In this document: in pieces, positions 7,392 through 14,193 of the stretch
Numbering within the stretch: the stretch's first letter is position 1
Layout of the letters: every line of letters starts with the position of its first letter
NCBI RefSeq assembly: GCF_004345705.1
Contig: NZ_SLWV01000038.1
Coordinates: forward strand, 1-25,655
Direction of reading: 5' to 3'
Length of the DNA stretch: 25,655 nt
Source of the DNA: Marinisporobacter balticus
Lineage (GTDB): Bacteria > Bacillota > Clostridia > Peptostreptococcales > Thermotaleaceae
The notes under the pieces: generated by a model
Database searches by the model: none
The model's input: only the letters and a program-made list of their open reading frames with translations
What the model was told of the DNA's origin: nothing
Position numbers and translations under genes: made by a program

Positions 7392-7660
7392 ATGATAAGG
7401 AAAAGGTATTTATTTGTTCTATTCATTATGCTAATTGTGTATACTTTAATAGCTTGTACCAAAGGATACAATAGTGCTAAAGAACAAGTACGAATATAGC
7501 CACAAGATTATGCCAATAAAGTTGGAGAAATTAATCAAAAACATAATAAGTATGAAAAACCTAGGATGTTAGATTATTAAATGGTGGACTGAATGAATGG
7601 GAAAAAGAGGGATATAAGACAGTAAAAAAGCATAAAGAACTAAGTTCGGCAAAAATTAAG
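7392..7660 (+). pseudogene. Broken rhodanese-domain lipoprotein
   Basis: A strong Shine-Dalgarno (AAGGAGGG, 7378-7385) precedes ATG 7392. The first 35 residues are a lipoprotein signal peptide with lipobox LIAC (cysteine about residue 22), ended by TAG 7497. The same frame continues with PQDYANKVGEINQKHNKY and then KPRMLDY, resembling the start of a rhodanese domain just before its LDVR motif, and stops again at 7578. In another frame from 7580 comes GGLNEWEKEGYKTVKK, the typical end of a rhodanese domain. So both ends survive while the middle, including the active-site cysteine loop, is deleted. The intact protein would have been a surface-anchored sulfurtransferase-type protein. The call rests on motif memory. 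Confidence 0.6.
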
Positions 7661-7661
7661 A

Positions 7662-7700
7662 TTGCTCAACAGATATATTTATCTGTTGAGCAATTTTTTT
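7662..7700 (+). terminator. Strong Rho-independent terminator
   Basis: TTGCTCAACAGATA (7662-7675) pairs perfectly with TATCTGTTGAGCAA around a 4-base loop, followed by a T run to 7700. It is the terminator of the rhodanese lipoprotein remnant and appears intact. Confidence 0.9.
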
Positions 7701-7763
7701 AAAAAAAAATTCGAGCTGTGCCATCAGAAACTTTAAATGATAATGAAAACGTAATAATTTAGT

Positions 7764-8115
7764 GGCTCTTTCTCATATTGTGTGGATTTATAATAATTAA
7801 GAATCAAGAAAAGAACCTTTTAATTTCCAATTATGATATACTTTTTTATAGGTTATTTACTTATATTTGGGAGGTATATTATATATTGCTATTTGAAGCG
7901 TTTGTTATGACTTCCGATGCTAGTATTATATTTGATAAGTTTCATGTAGTAAAAAGAATTAATGAAGAAGCTGATAAAGTAAGACGTGAAGAAGTAAAAG
8001 AAAATGAGCTACTCAAAAGTACTAGATATATTTAGCTTAAAAATCCTGAAAATCTTACAGCTAAGCAACTGGAACAAATGGAGTGTTAGAAGGTATTAAT
8101 AGTATAATTCAATCA
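7764..8115 (+). mobile_element. Remnant of an ISL3-family insertion sequence
   Basis: The left end GGCTCTTTCTCATATTGTG (from 7764) matches the characteristic ISL3-family terminal repeat. From about 7905 the frame encodes transposase DDE-region sequence: ASIIFDKFHVVKRINEEADK, VRREEVKENELLKSTRYI, an in-frame TAG at 8033 in place of an expected tryptophan, then LKNPENLTAKQLEQME. At 8086 another frame gives LEGINSIIQS, normally found much further along the transposase. The N-terminal zinc-finger/HTH part and two internal stretches are missing, and no right terminal repeat was found. The element cannot transpose by itself. It abuts the operon that starts at 8148. Confidence 0.75.
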
Positions 8116-8147
8116 GAATTTACTTTTAAAAGAGAGGAGATGCGATA

Positions 8148-8441
8148 ATGCCCAATGATAAACTAGAAAAATTTCTAGAGTGGATGAGATTATTTTTTCA
8201 AGGGGCTACAGACTTTGGAAGAAAATCAAGAAACATTTTAGAAAAAGAATACAGTGATGAAATGGACAATTTTATGTTAATCTGCTTTGCAGATACTTTA
8301 GGGATTCCACTTCCCATAAGTTACTATACATTAGAACTTCTTCCGTATCTTGCTGAAGATATGGAAATGTGGGAGAAGAGAATGCTAAATAGAAAATCTA
8401 TATGGGGAGAAAAATGGGGCGAGTATGATTTAGACGCTTAA
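8148..8441 (+). CDS. Unknown 97-residue protein preceding an ArsA/Get3-type ATPase
   Basis: No named family recognised. ATG 8148 follows GAGAGGAG (8130-8137) at a good distance. The protein is helical in appearance: a charged N-terminal helix, a central fairly hydrophobic segment (about residues 43-70, including LICFADTLGIPLPISYYTLE), a charged stretch and a tryptophan-rich C-terminus (SIWGEKWGEYDLDA). It has no signal peptide. The stop is 25 bases before the ATPase start, so the two genes form an operon. A partner or client role for the ATPase is a reasonable inference from adjacency only. The promoter was not located, and the upstream sequence is IS debris. Confidence 0.7.
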   Translation: MPNDKLEKFLEWMRLFFQGATDFGRKSRNILEKEYSDEMDNFMLICFADTLGIPLPISYYTLELLPYLAEDMEMWEKRMLNRKSIWGEKWGEYDLDA

Positions 8442-8466
8442 AAATTGTAAGAAAGGGTGATATATT

Positions 8467-9393
8467 TTGAAGAAGATTGTATTCATAGGTGGAAAAGGAG
8501 GCGTGGGTAAAACCACATGTTCTTCTGCATTTGCAGTATATTGTGCTAAGGCAGGAAAAAAAACATTGCTGGTTTCAACAGATCCTGCGCATTCCACATC
8601 AGATATATTTGAAAGAACCATAGGTCTTGAAATCGTAAATATACGAGAAAATCTAGATGCAATAGAAATAGATGCTGAGTTTGAGAGTACAAAATATATA
8701 AATAAAATAAAAGGAAACTTAAAAAATATAGTGAGTCCTGTTATTGTAGAGGAAATAACAAGACAATTAGATGCAGCTATTGTTTCACCAGGATCCCATG
8801 AATCCGCTATGTTTGATAAGATGACAGAAATCATAAATGAAAAGGTGGATGAATACGATCAAATTATTTTTGATACAGCACCAACAGGACATACGATAAG
8901 ATTATTATCACTTCCTGAAATGTTAGGAACATGGATTGATTCGCTTATGGCAAAAAGAAGAAAGGCTGTAAAGCTTTTTAAAATGGCCAATAGTCAAGAC
9001 CCTAATAAATTAGACGATGATCCAATACTTAAAATATTGATGAGAAGAAAAAATAATATGGAAAAAGCAAGGAATATCATGATAGATGATCAAAAGTTAC
9101 AGTTTATTTTTGTACTTAATGCAGAAAAATTACCGATAGAAGAAACAAAAAAAGCAGTAAATATACTTAAAAAATACAATATTCCAGTAAATGAGTTGAT
9201 TGTAAATAGGATACTTCCAGAAGATATGAAGGACGATTTCTGGAAAAATAAAAAAGGCCTTGAAAGAAAATATTTAAATGAAATCAGTGAAGCTTTTAGT
9301 AACCAAAAGATTATAAGATTACCTTTATTACAAAATGATATGAGAGCACAGTATATTGATGAAGTAGCAGAATATTTTAAGGATATTTATTGA
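8467..9393 (+). CDS. ArsA/Get3-family ATPase, single domain
   Basis: A 308-residue cytoplasmic ATPase of the SIMIBI class. The deviant Walker A GGKGGVGKTT is at residues 8-17, the switch I region STDPAHSTSD at about 37-46, and switch II with the signature DTAPTGHTIRLL at about 137. It starts at TTG 8467, with AAGGGTG about 9 bases before it. It is one nucleotide-binding domain, like Get3, and would dimerise. The only cysteines are at about 18 and 26, so both the arsenite-binding cysteines of ArsA and the zinc CxxC of eukaryotic Get3 are absent. No ArsB, ArsD or ArsR gene is nearby, so arsenite efflux is unlikely. A role in targeting or handling a hydrophobic client is more plausible but unproven. 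The stop overlaps a further ATG at 9393. Confidence 0.85.
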   Translation: MKKIVFIGGKGGVGKTTCSSAFAVYCAKAGKKTLLVSTDPAHSTSDIFERTIGLEIVNIRENLDAIEIDAEFESTKYINKIKGNLKNIVSPVIVEEITRQLDAAIVSPGSHESAMFDKMTEIINEKVDEYDQIIFDTAPTGHTIRLLSLPEMLGTWIDSLMAKRRKAVKLFKMANSQDPNKLDDDPILKILMRRKNNMEKARNIMIDDQKLQFIFVLNAEKLPIEETKKAVNILKKYNIPVNELIVNRILPEDMKDDFWKNKKGLERKYLNEISEAFSNQKIIRLPLLQNDMRAQYIDEVAEYFKDIY

Positions 9394-9491
9394 TGAAATA
9401 TAAAATGATTGACAAGAAGATGGCATTTGCTTTGGAAAATATAAGTCACAATGATAATGATAATGAAAAAGAAAAGAATAGCTGTTCCTAA
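9393..9491 (+). CDS. Possible 32-residue ORF overlapping the ATPase stop
   Basis: TGATG overlap at 9391-9395 opens a frame MKYKMIDKKMAFALENISHN followed by an Asn/Asp/Glu/Lys-rich tail ending in NSCS. No family recognised. The overlap suggests translational coupling, but the ORF is short, so it may be a remnant or chance. Confidence 0.3.
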   Translation: MKYKMIDKKMAFALENISHNDNDNEKEKNSCS

Positions 9492-9564
9492 AAAAATGCA
9501 GGAAAAATATGAAGAAAAAGACTTTCACCTCTTGAAAAAGGGAGAAGTAAGTCATAAATTATAA
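9463..9564 (+). pseudogene. Possible N-terminal remnant of a DUF6398-like gene
   Basis: ATG 9463 encodes MKKKRIAVPKKMQEKYEE, similar to what I remember of DUF6398 protein starts (PKKMQEKYDEIV). After these 18 residues the similarity stops, and the frame ends 15 residues later. There is no good ribosome binding site. If right, it is another gene whose first codons alone survive. Confidence 0.3.
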
Positions 9565-9620
9565 ATAAAACGATTGTCTATAAATGTAAGATAATTTAAT
9601 TTGTTGTGGTGATTTCTTAG

Positions 9621-9653
9621 TATACCTTTTTGAGAAAGAGGGTGTATTTTTTT
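9621..9653 (+). terminator. Terminator of the ATPase operon
   Basis: TATACCTTTTT (9621-9631) pairs with AAAGAGGGTGTA (9635-9646), with a few G-T pairs and a tiny loop, followed by seven or more Ts. The 330 bases between the previous remnant and the helicase hold this, a candidate promoter and nothing else I can identify. Confidence 0.75.
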
Positions 9654-9817
9654 GGAATTTTCACACAAATAATAATATTATTATGCATAGTATTTAAGTT
9701 TTGAAGCAGACGCTAATAGTTGTTTTCTTATCTTGCGCATAAATCTCTTAATTGGAAGGATGTTTATTATTACAAGGAGAGAAGTTATACAGTTTAAATA
9801 TGAGAATAAGATAAATA

Positions 9818-9847
9818 TTGTATTGTGATTATAATATGAGGTAAAAT
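9818..9847 (+). promoter_or_regulatory. Possible promoter of the SNF2/SWIM operon
   Basis: TTGTAT (9818-9823), 18 bp and TAAAAT (9842-9847) lie about 50 bases before the helicase start. A separate TATAAT at 9830 has no matching -35. Confidence 0.35.
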
Positions 9848-9896
9848 ACGGATAAGAACAAAAAAGTTGTAATGGCGAGGAGTGGGGGTTGAAGTA

Positions 9897-12557
9897 ATGA
9901 AAAAGAATAATAAGGAATTAATCGCTTACTTTTTAAAACAAGGGTTTAAACTAGATTTTAATATAATTCAAAGCAGAAAATCTATTGACGCAGATAACAG
10001 CTTTGAAAATGATCTGTATAAAAAATATTTGGACAATCCTGATAAAATGCTGTTTTATTTTGGATTTGTTGATGATATAGAAAAAATATCCCCATCAATA
10101 GGGTTTTTGCATAATATAGCTGTCAAATTTATAAAAAGATTGTCAAAAACTGCGGATGTAGAATTTACTCGTGAAAATACAGTTCTAATGCCAACAGAGG
10201 ATGAAATCGTAGATCTTTTAAATAGCGTTCCATTTGTTGTGGGGCTTGAATTTATAAATGCTAATTGGATAAAAAATATTTATAAAAACCTAACAGAAGT
10301 TTTTGCAAATGAAATCAAAGCTTATCGAGGAACAGTTGCAGAATTTTTGTCAGAGCATAATGCAAAGATTAATGTTGCTGGCCGGGTATTTTTTCATTTA
10401 GTTGAAAATAACCTAGATGCGTATCCATTTGCATTTTTAGCAACCTATAGCGCGGAAAATTCGGGAGATAAGAAGGCCACGCATACACCACTTAAAAATG
10501 CACTGCTTGAATATAAAGGCCAAAATGATAGATTGCTAAAATTGCTTTCCACTGTAAGTAAGGCTGCGCAAAAGAGTGACTTTATATCTGAGCTTGTTGA
10601 AAGTGGTGAGTTGTTTAGCCCGCTAAAACTTACAAGTAAAGAAGCCTATATATTTTTAAAAGAGATATCATTGTATGAGGAATGTGGTATTCTTTGCCGT
10701 ATGCCTGATTGGTGGAAGAAAAAAAGTAATGCATTAAAACTTTCTATCAAGGTTGGAGAGCGAGAGCCAGCAAAAGTGGGAATGGATGCACTGCTTAATT
10801 TCAATCCAGAGCTGTTTTTTGGTGAGGATCAAATGACAGAGGAAGAATTAAGAATGCTATTAGCTCAAACCAGTGGCTTATCTTTTATTAAAGGCAAATG
10901 GGTAGAGGTTGATCACGAAAAGCTGCAAGCTACATTAGAGGCTTATGAAAAGGCAAAACAACTATTAGAAAGAGGCGAATGCACTATTGGAGAAGCGATG
11001 CGGATGCAGCTAAATGCCGCTGAACTTTTAGACATTAAGGACGATGATGTTAGCATTGAGGTGTCTAATGGAGAGTGGCTAAATAGCATTACTTCAAAGC
11101 TTAAAAACCCTTCTTTAATTAAAAATATTGCAATAAGCGATGATTTTAAGGCAACCCTTCGTGGGTACCAGAAAAAGGGATTTGACTGGCTGAATTATAT
11201 GAAAAATTTGGGCTTTGGGGCTTGTCTTGCAGACGATATGGGACTTGGAAAAACTGTTCAAATCATTGCACTTCTTGAGCATGTTAGATTAAATACGACG
11301 GGTAGGTCCCTCTTAATAATGCCAGCCTCTTTAATGGGGAATTGGCAAAAGGAAATAGAAAAATTTGCGCCAATGATAAAATATAAAATGATATATAACA
11401 ATAAAGAAAAGATTGATTTTCAAAAGATTGATGATACAAATTTGTATATTACCACCTACGGAATGGCAATGCGACTTGAGGAACTAAAGACTGTGAAATG
11501 GGATTTAGTTATATTAGATGAAGCACAAGCTATAAAAAACCCTGGAACGAAGCAAACAAAGGCGATAAAACAATTAGAAGCAAGTGCTAAAATAGCAATG
11601 ACAGGTACACCTATTGAAAATAGATTGTCCGATTTATGGTCGTTATTTGACTTTTTAAATGCTGGATTACTTGGAACAGCAAAGGAATTTACACAATTCA
11701 CCCAAAAATTAAAAGATGGGAATGCAGATTATTCAAAGCTTCGTGAAGTTGTAAATCCATTTATCTTGCGTAGACTAAAAACGGATAAAACAGTCATTGC
11801 TGATCTTCCTGAGAAAATGGAAATGAAAACATATGCAACCCTTACCAAAAAGCAAGTGGTACTATATAATGGGCTTGTTAAGGAATTAAAGCATAAATTA
11901 GAAACTGCTGAAGGCATAGAGCGCAAGGGATTGGTTTTAGCAAGTATTATGAAGTTTAAACAAATATGCAATCACCCAGATCAATTTCTGGGACAAAATA
12001 CCTTTAAGTATGAGCAAAGTGGGAAATTTGAGAGGTTACTTGATTTATGTGAAACCATATGTGAAAAAAGAGAGCGCGTCCTTGTTTTTACGCAGTTTAA
12101 AGAGATGACCAAACCAATAGCGGATTTTCTTGAAACGGTATTTAATCGTATGGGGCTTATTTTACACGGTGGAACACCAGTCAAAAAGCGTTCAGAACTT
12201 GTAGATAAATTTTGCGGGGATGAATACGTTCCATTTATGGTTTTATCATTAAAAGCTGGCGGTGTTGGACTTAATTTAACTGCTGCAAACCATGTGATAC
12301 ATTTTGATCGTTGGTGGAATCCTGCTGTTGAAAATCAAGCAACAGATCGTGCTTTTCGTATAGGACAGAAAAAAAATGTTATGGTTCATAAGTTTATTAC
12401 AGCAGGTACAATTGAAGAAAAAATCGATAAGATGATAGAAGAAAAAAGCAAGCTTGCAGGAGATATCATTCCAGCATCTGGAGAGAGTTGGATAACAGAG
12501 ATGGATAACAAGCAATTAATGGAATTGTTTACATTTGTACAGGCAGGTGAAAAATAA
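9897..12557 (+). CDS. SNF2-family DEAD/DEAH-box helicase
   Basis: A protein of 886 residues with a long N-terminal region and a bacterial SNF2-associated domain (about 310-410, containing SGLSFIKGKWVEVDHEKL). The two-lobed ATPase motor follows. Motif I is DDMGLGKTVQ (about 446), motif II LDEAQAIKNP (about 539), motif III MTGTPIENRLSDLW, and the C-terminal lobe has RVLVFTQF, LKAGGVGLNLTAAN and ATDRAFRIGQ. All catalytic motifs are present. Proteins of this type translocate on double-stranded DNA and remodel bound proteins; the bacterial role of this branch is poorly known. ATG 9897 is preferred because GGGGG (9884-9888) sits 8 bases ahead; a GTG at 9882 is the alternative. The stop overlaps the SWIM gene start (TAATG). 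Confidence 0.93.
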   Translation: MKKNNKELIAYFLKQGFKLDFNIIQSRKSIDADNSFENDLYKKYLDNPDKMLFYFGFVDDIEKISPSIGFLHNIAVKFIKRLSKTADVEFTRENTVLMPTEDEIVDLLNSVPFVVGLEFINANWIKNIYKNLTEVFANEIKAYRGTVAEFLSEHNAKINVAGRVFFHLVENNLDAYPFAFLATYSAENSGDKKATHTPLKNALLEYKGQNDRLLKLLSTVSKAAQKSDFISELVESGELFSPLKLTSKEAYIFLKEISLYEECGILCRMPDWWKKKSNALKLSIKVGEREPAKVGMDALLNFNPELFFGEDQMTEEELRMLLAQTSGLSFIKGKWVEVDHEKLQATLEAYEKAKQLLERGECTIGEAMRMQLNAAELLDIKDDDVSIEVSNGEWLNSITSKLKNPSLIKNIAISDDFKATLRGYQKKGFDWLNYMKNLGFGACLADDMGLGKTVQIIALLEHVRLNTTGRSLLIMPASLMGNWQKEIEKFAPMIKYKMIYNNKEKIDFQKIDDTNLYITTYGMAMRLEELKTVKWDLVILDEAQAIKNPGTKQTKAIKQLEASAKIAMTGTPIENRLSDLWSLFDFLNAGLLGTAKEFTQFTQKLKDGNADYSKLREVVNPFILRRLKTDKTVIADLPEKMEMKTYATLTKKQVVLYNGLVKELKHKLETAEGIERKGLVLASIMKFKQICNHPDQFLGQNTFKYEQSGKFERLLDLCETICEKRERVLVFTQFKEMTKPIADFLETVFNRMGLILHGGTPVKKRSELVDKFCGDEYVPFMVLSLKAGGVGLNLTAANHVIHFDRWWNPAVENQATDRAFRIGQKKNVMVHKFITAGTIEEKIDKMIEEKSKLAGDIIPASGESWITEMDNKQLMELFTFVQAGEK

Positions 12558-13282
12558 TGGCATATTATGACCAATATCCTAAATATGTATCTGTTGCAGA
12601 AAAAAAGAAAAAAGCTAAAAAACAAATTGAAAAGCTGAAAAAGAAAAACGCAGATTTAGCACCCGTTGTTATTGACGGTAGAAAGATTGCAAATACTTGG
12701 TGGGGTAAGGCTTGGAATAAGAATCTTGAAAATTATGCAGATTATTCTAATAGAATATCTCGTGGACGCAGTTATGTTAGAAATAGCGCTGTGATTGATT
12801 TAAAAATTGAAATAGGTGTTGTAAAAGCTCTTGTACAGGGCAGTGACAAAAATCCATATGAAGTAGAAATTAAAATCACGCCTCTTAAAAAAGAAAAATG
12901 GGACAATATTCTAAACCTATGCAATCATAAAATTGACAGCTTAGGAGATCTGGTAGAGGGAAAATTTCCAAAAGAATTAGAGGGGATTTTCACAGTAAAG
13001 GGCAAAGGTTTATTTCCAGCTGTGAATGATATAAAATTTAACTGCAGTTGTTATGATTCAGCACATATGTGCAAGCATGTTGCCGCTGCGCTGTATGGGA
13101 TTGGTGCGAGGTTTGATGAAGACCCTACACTGTTTTTTAAGTTGCGAAATATTGATTTTGAAGTATTACTAAAGAAAACAATTGAGCAAAAAATGCAAAG
13201 TTTGCTTGAAAACTCAGATAAAAAGAGTGATCGTGTGCTTGACGATAAGGATGTTTTCGGATTGTTTGGGGTGAAAGAATGA
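12557..13282 (+). CDS. SWIM zinc-finger protein coupled to the SNF2 helicase
   Basis: A cytoplasmic protein of 241 residues. The N-terminal third is very lysine-rich (residues 16-35), followed by the conserved GRKIANTWWGKAWNKNLE stretch. The SWIM motif CxCx(n)CxH is visible as FNCSCYDSAHMCKHVAAALYG at about 160-180, with all four zinc ligands. ATG overlaps the helicase stop by one base, so the proteins are translationally coupled and probably act together. SNF2-SWIM pairs recur in Firmicutes genomes. The SWIM finger is thought to bind DNA or protein. The pair's cellular job is not established. Confidence 0.9.
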   Translation: MAYYDQYPKYVSVAEKKKKAKKQIEKLKKKNADLAPVVIDGRKIANTWWGKAWNKNLENYADYSNRISRGRSYVRNSAVIDLKIEIGVVKALVQGSDKNPYEVEIKITPLKKEKWDNILNLCNHKIDSLGDLVEGKFPKELEGIFTVKGKGLFPAVNDIKFNCSCYDSAHMCKHVAAALYGIGARFDEDPTLFFKLRNIDFEVLLKKTIEQKMQSLLENSDKKSDRVLDDKDVFGLFGVKE

Positions 13283-13301
13283 GGTTGAGCTTGAATAAGC
13301 G

Positions 13302-13342
13302 AACAACTTTTGAAAAGATCCACTTCAAAAAAAGTTGTTTTT
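13302..13342 (+). terminator. Terminator of the SNF2/SWIM operon
   Basis: AACAACTTTT (13302-13311) pairs with AAAAGTTGTT (13330-13339), followed by TTTTT. The loop is 18 bases, including extra A residues. Confidence 0.7.
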
Positions 13343-13408
13343 GTGGAAAGAAAACCTATCCAACGGATGAAGGAGACCGTAAAATGTCCTTAAAAAAACA
13401 ATAACGAT

Positions 13409-13453
13409 CTGTAATATAAAGAGGATGAATTTATCATCCTCTTTATATTACAG
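13409..13453. terminator. Perfect 20-bp hairpin between convergent genes
   Basis: CTGTAATATAAAGAGGATGA (13409-13428) is repeated exactly inverted at 13434-13453 with loop ATTTA. It lies between the SWIM gene and the convergent marR, so a bidirectional terminator is the natural reading, although long T runs are lacking. Confidence 0.65.
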
Positions 13454-13501
13454 AATACTATGAAAAAAATTACATTTGCAATTTAAATAAATATTGGAAA
13501 A

Positions 13502-13945
13502 CTATTTTATTTTTAAAATTATGTCTGTAATACCTACTACATGTTCACTTAGAGCTTCTAAATCCTCAGAATTAAGAGATGATATTTTTTTCTCTAGGTC
13601 AATTTTTATTTTTTCTTTTTGTTCTTTTATAAATTCATGAGCCTTATCGGTTAATTCTATCTTGATGATTCTTCTATCATTTGGATCATCACATCGCTTA
13701 ACCATATTTTCAGCAATTAATTTATCAATGATAGGTGTCATGTTAGGTCTAGATATTGTAAGATTCTTAGCAATTTCAGAAATTGAAGAGGTACCATTAT
13801 GTCTAAGATAAATAATGGCTTTAACATGAGAGGGTGGGATAGAAAAATTTTTTGCTATTTCATTTGGATCAATAATTTTCTTGTGTAAATAGAAGAATAA
13901 ATTATATAAGTCTTCAGAGAGCTTATTTAGTTCAACTGTATTCAT
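13502..13945 (-). CDS. MarR-family repressor of the divergent ABC exporter
   Basis: A 147-residue winged-helix regulator, dimeric in this family. An N-terminal dimerisation helix is followed by the HTH (about 48-75: SSISEIAKNLTISRPNMTPII) and the wing DPNDRRIIKIELTD (about 90-103), ending in a long dimerisation helix. The start has a textbook Shine-Dalgarno (AAGGAGG) 6 bases upstream. It is transcribed away from the ABC exporter pair, and its own promoter sits within a 44-bp palindrome, so autorepression plus repression of the exporter is expected. The inducer is unknown and probably a compound that the exporter expels. Confidence 0.9.
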   Translation of the reverse strand: MNTVELNKLSEDLYNLFFYLHKKIIDPNEIAKNFSIPPSHVKAIIYLRHNGTSSISEIAKNLTISRPNMTPIIDKLIAENMVKRCDDPNDRRIIKIELTDKAHEFIKEQKEKIKIDLEKKISSLNSEDLEALSEHVVGITDIILKIK

Positions 13946-13967
13946 TGCAACCTCCTTCGTTGAATTC

Positions 13968-14014
13968 TATAATAGTTATAAATATATTATAATATATTTA
14001 TAACTATTATACAA
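13968..14014 (-). promoter_or_regulatory. marR promoter embedded in a 44-bp palindromic operator
   Basis: A perfect palindrome spans 13968-14011, with arms beginning CTATAATAGTTAT one base earlier. On the minus strand TTGTAT (14009-14014), 17 bp and TATAAT (13986-13991) form the marR promoter, with the -10 at the palindrome centre. A bound MarR dimer would block its own transcription. Confidence 0.75.
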
Positions 14015-14026
14015 TTTTAAATATTA

Positions 14027-14055
14027 TTGACACATGAAGATTGTTAAACTATAAT
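14027..14055 (+). promoter_or_regulatory. Consensus sigma-A promoter of the ABC exporter
   Basis: Exact TTGACA (14027-14032), 17 bp spacer and exact TATAAT (14050-14055). The -10 lies inside the inverted repeat at 14039-14090. A perfect consensus promoter suggests high output unless repressed. Confidence 0.9.
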
Positions 14056-14090
14056 AGTTATGAAATCATAATTGTTATAGTTTAACAATC
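14039..14090. promoter_or_regulatory. Second MarR-type operator before the ABC exporter
   Basis: A 25-bp inverted repeat (14039-14063 and 14066-14090, 2 mismatches, 2-base spacer) contains CTATAATAGTTAT at 14049-14061, the same 13-mer found at 13967-13979 in the marR operator. It covers the exporter -10 and start region. A further ATAGTTATAG lies near 14101-14110. Confidence 0.75.
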
Positions 14091-14193
14091 AAAAAGATCA
14101 TAGTTATAGATTTTCTAATGACAGATTCTTCAGATAATATTTTTAATGACTAGGCTAATGAAATTAGAAAAATAAAAAGGAGAGATGTATTGA

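Noticed and set aside
7764..8115. Active insertion sequence
   Set aside because: Only one end was found, the transposase has an in-frame stop and missing internal parts, and no target duplication is visible.
8467..9393. Arsenite pump ATPase (ArsA) of an ars operon
   Set aside because: No metal-binding cysteines in the right places and no arsB, arsD or arsR nearby; only the general ArsA/Get3 family is supported.
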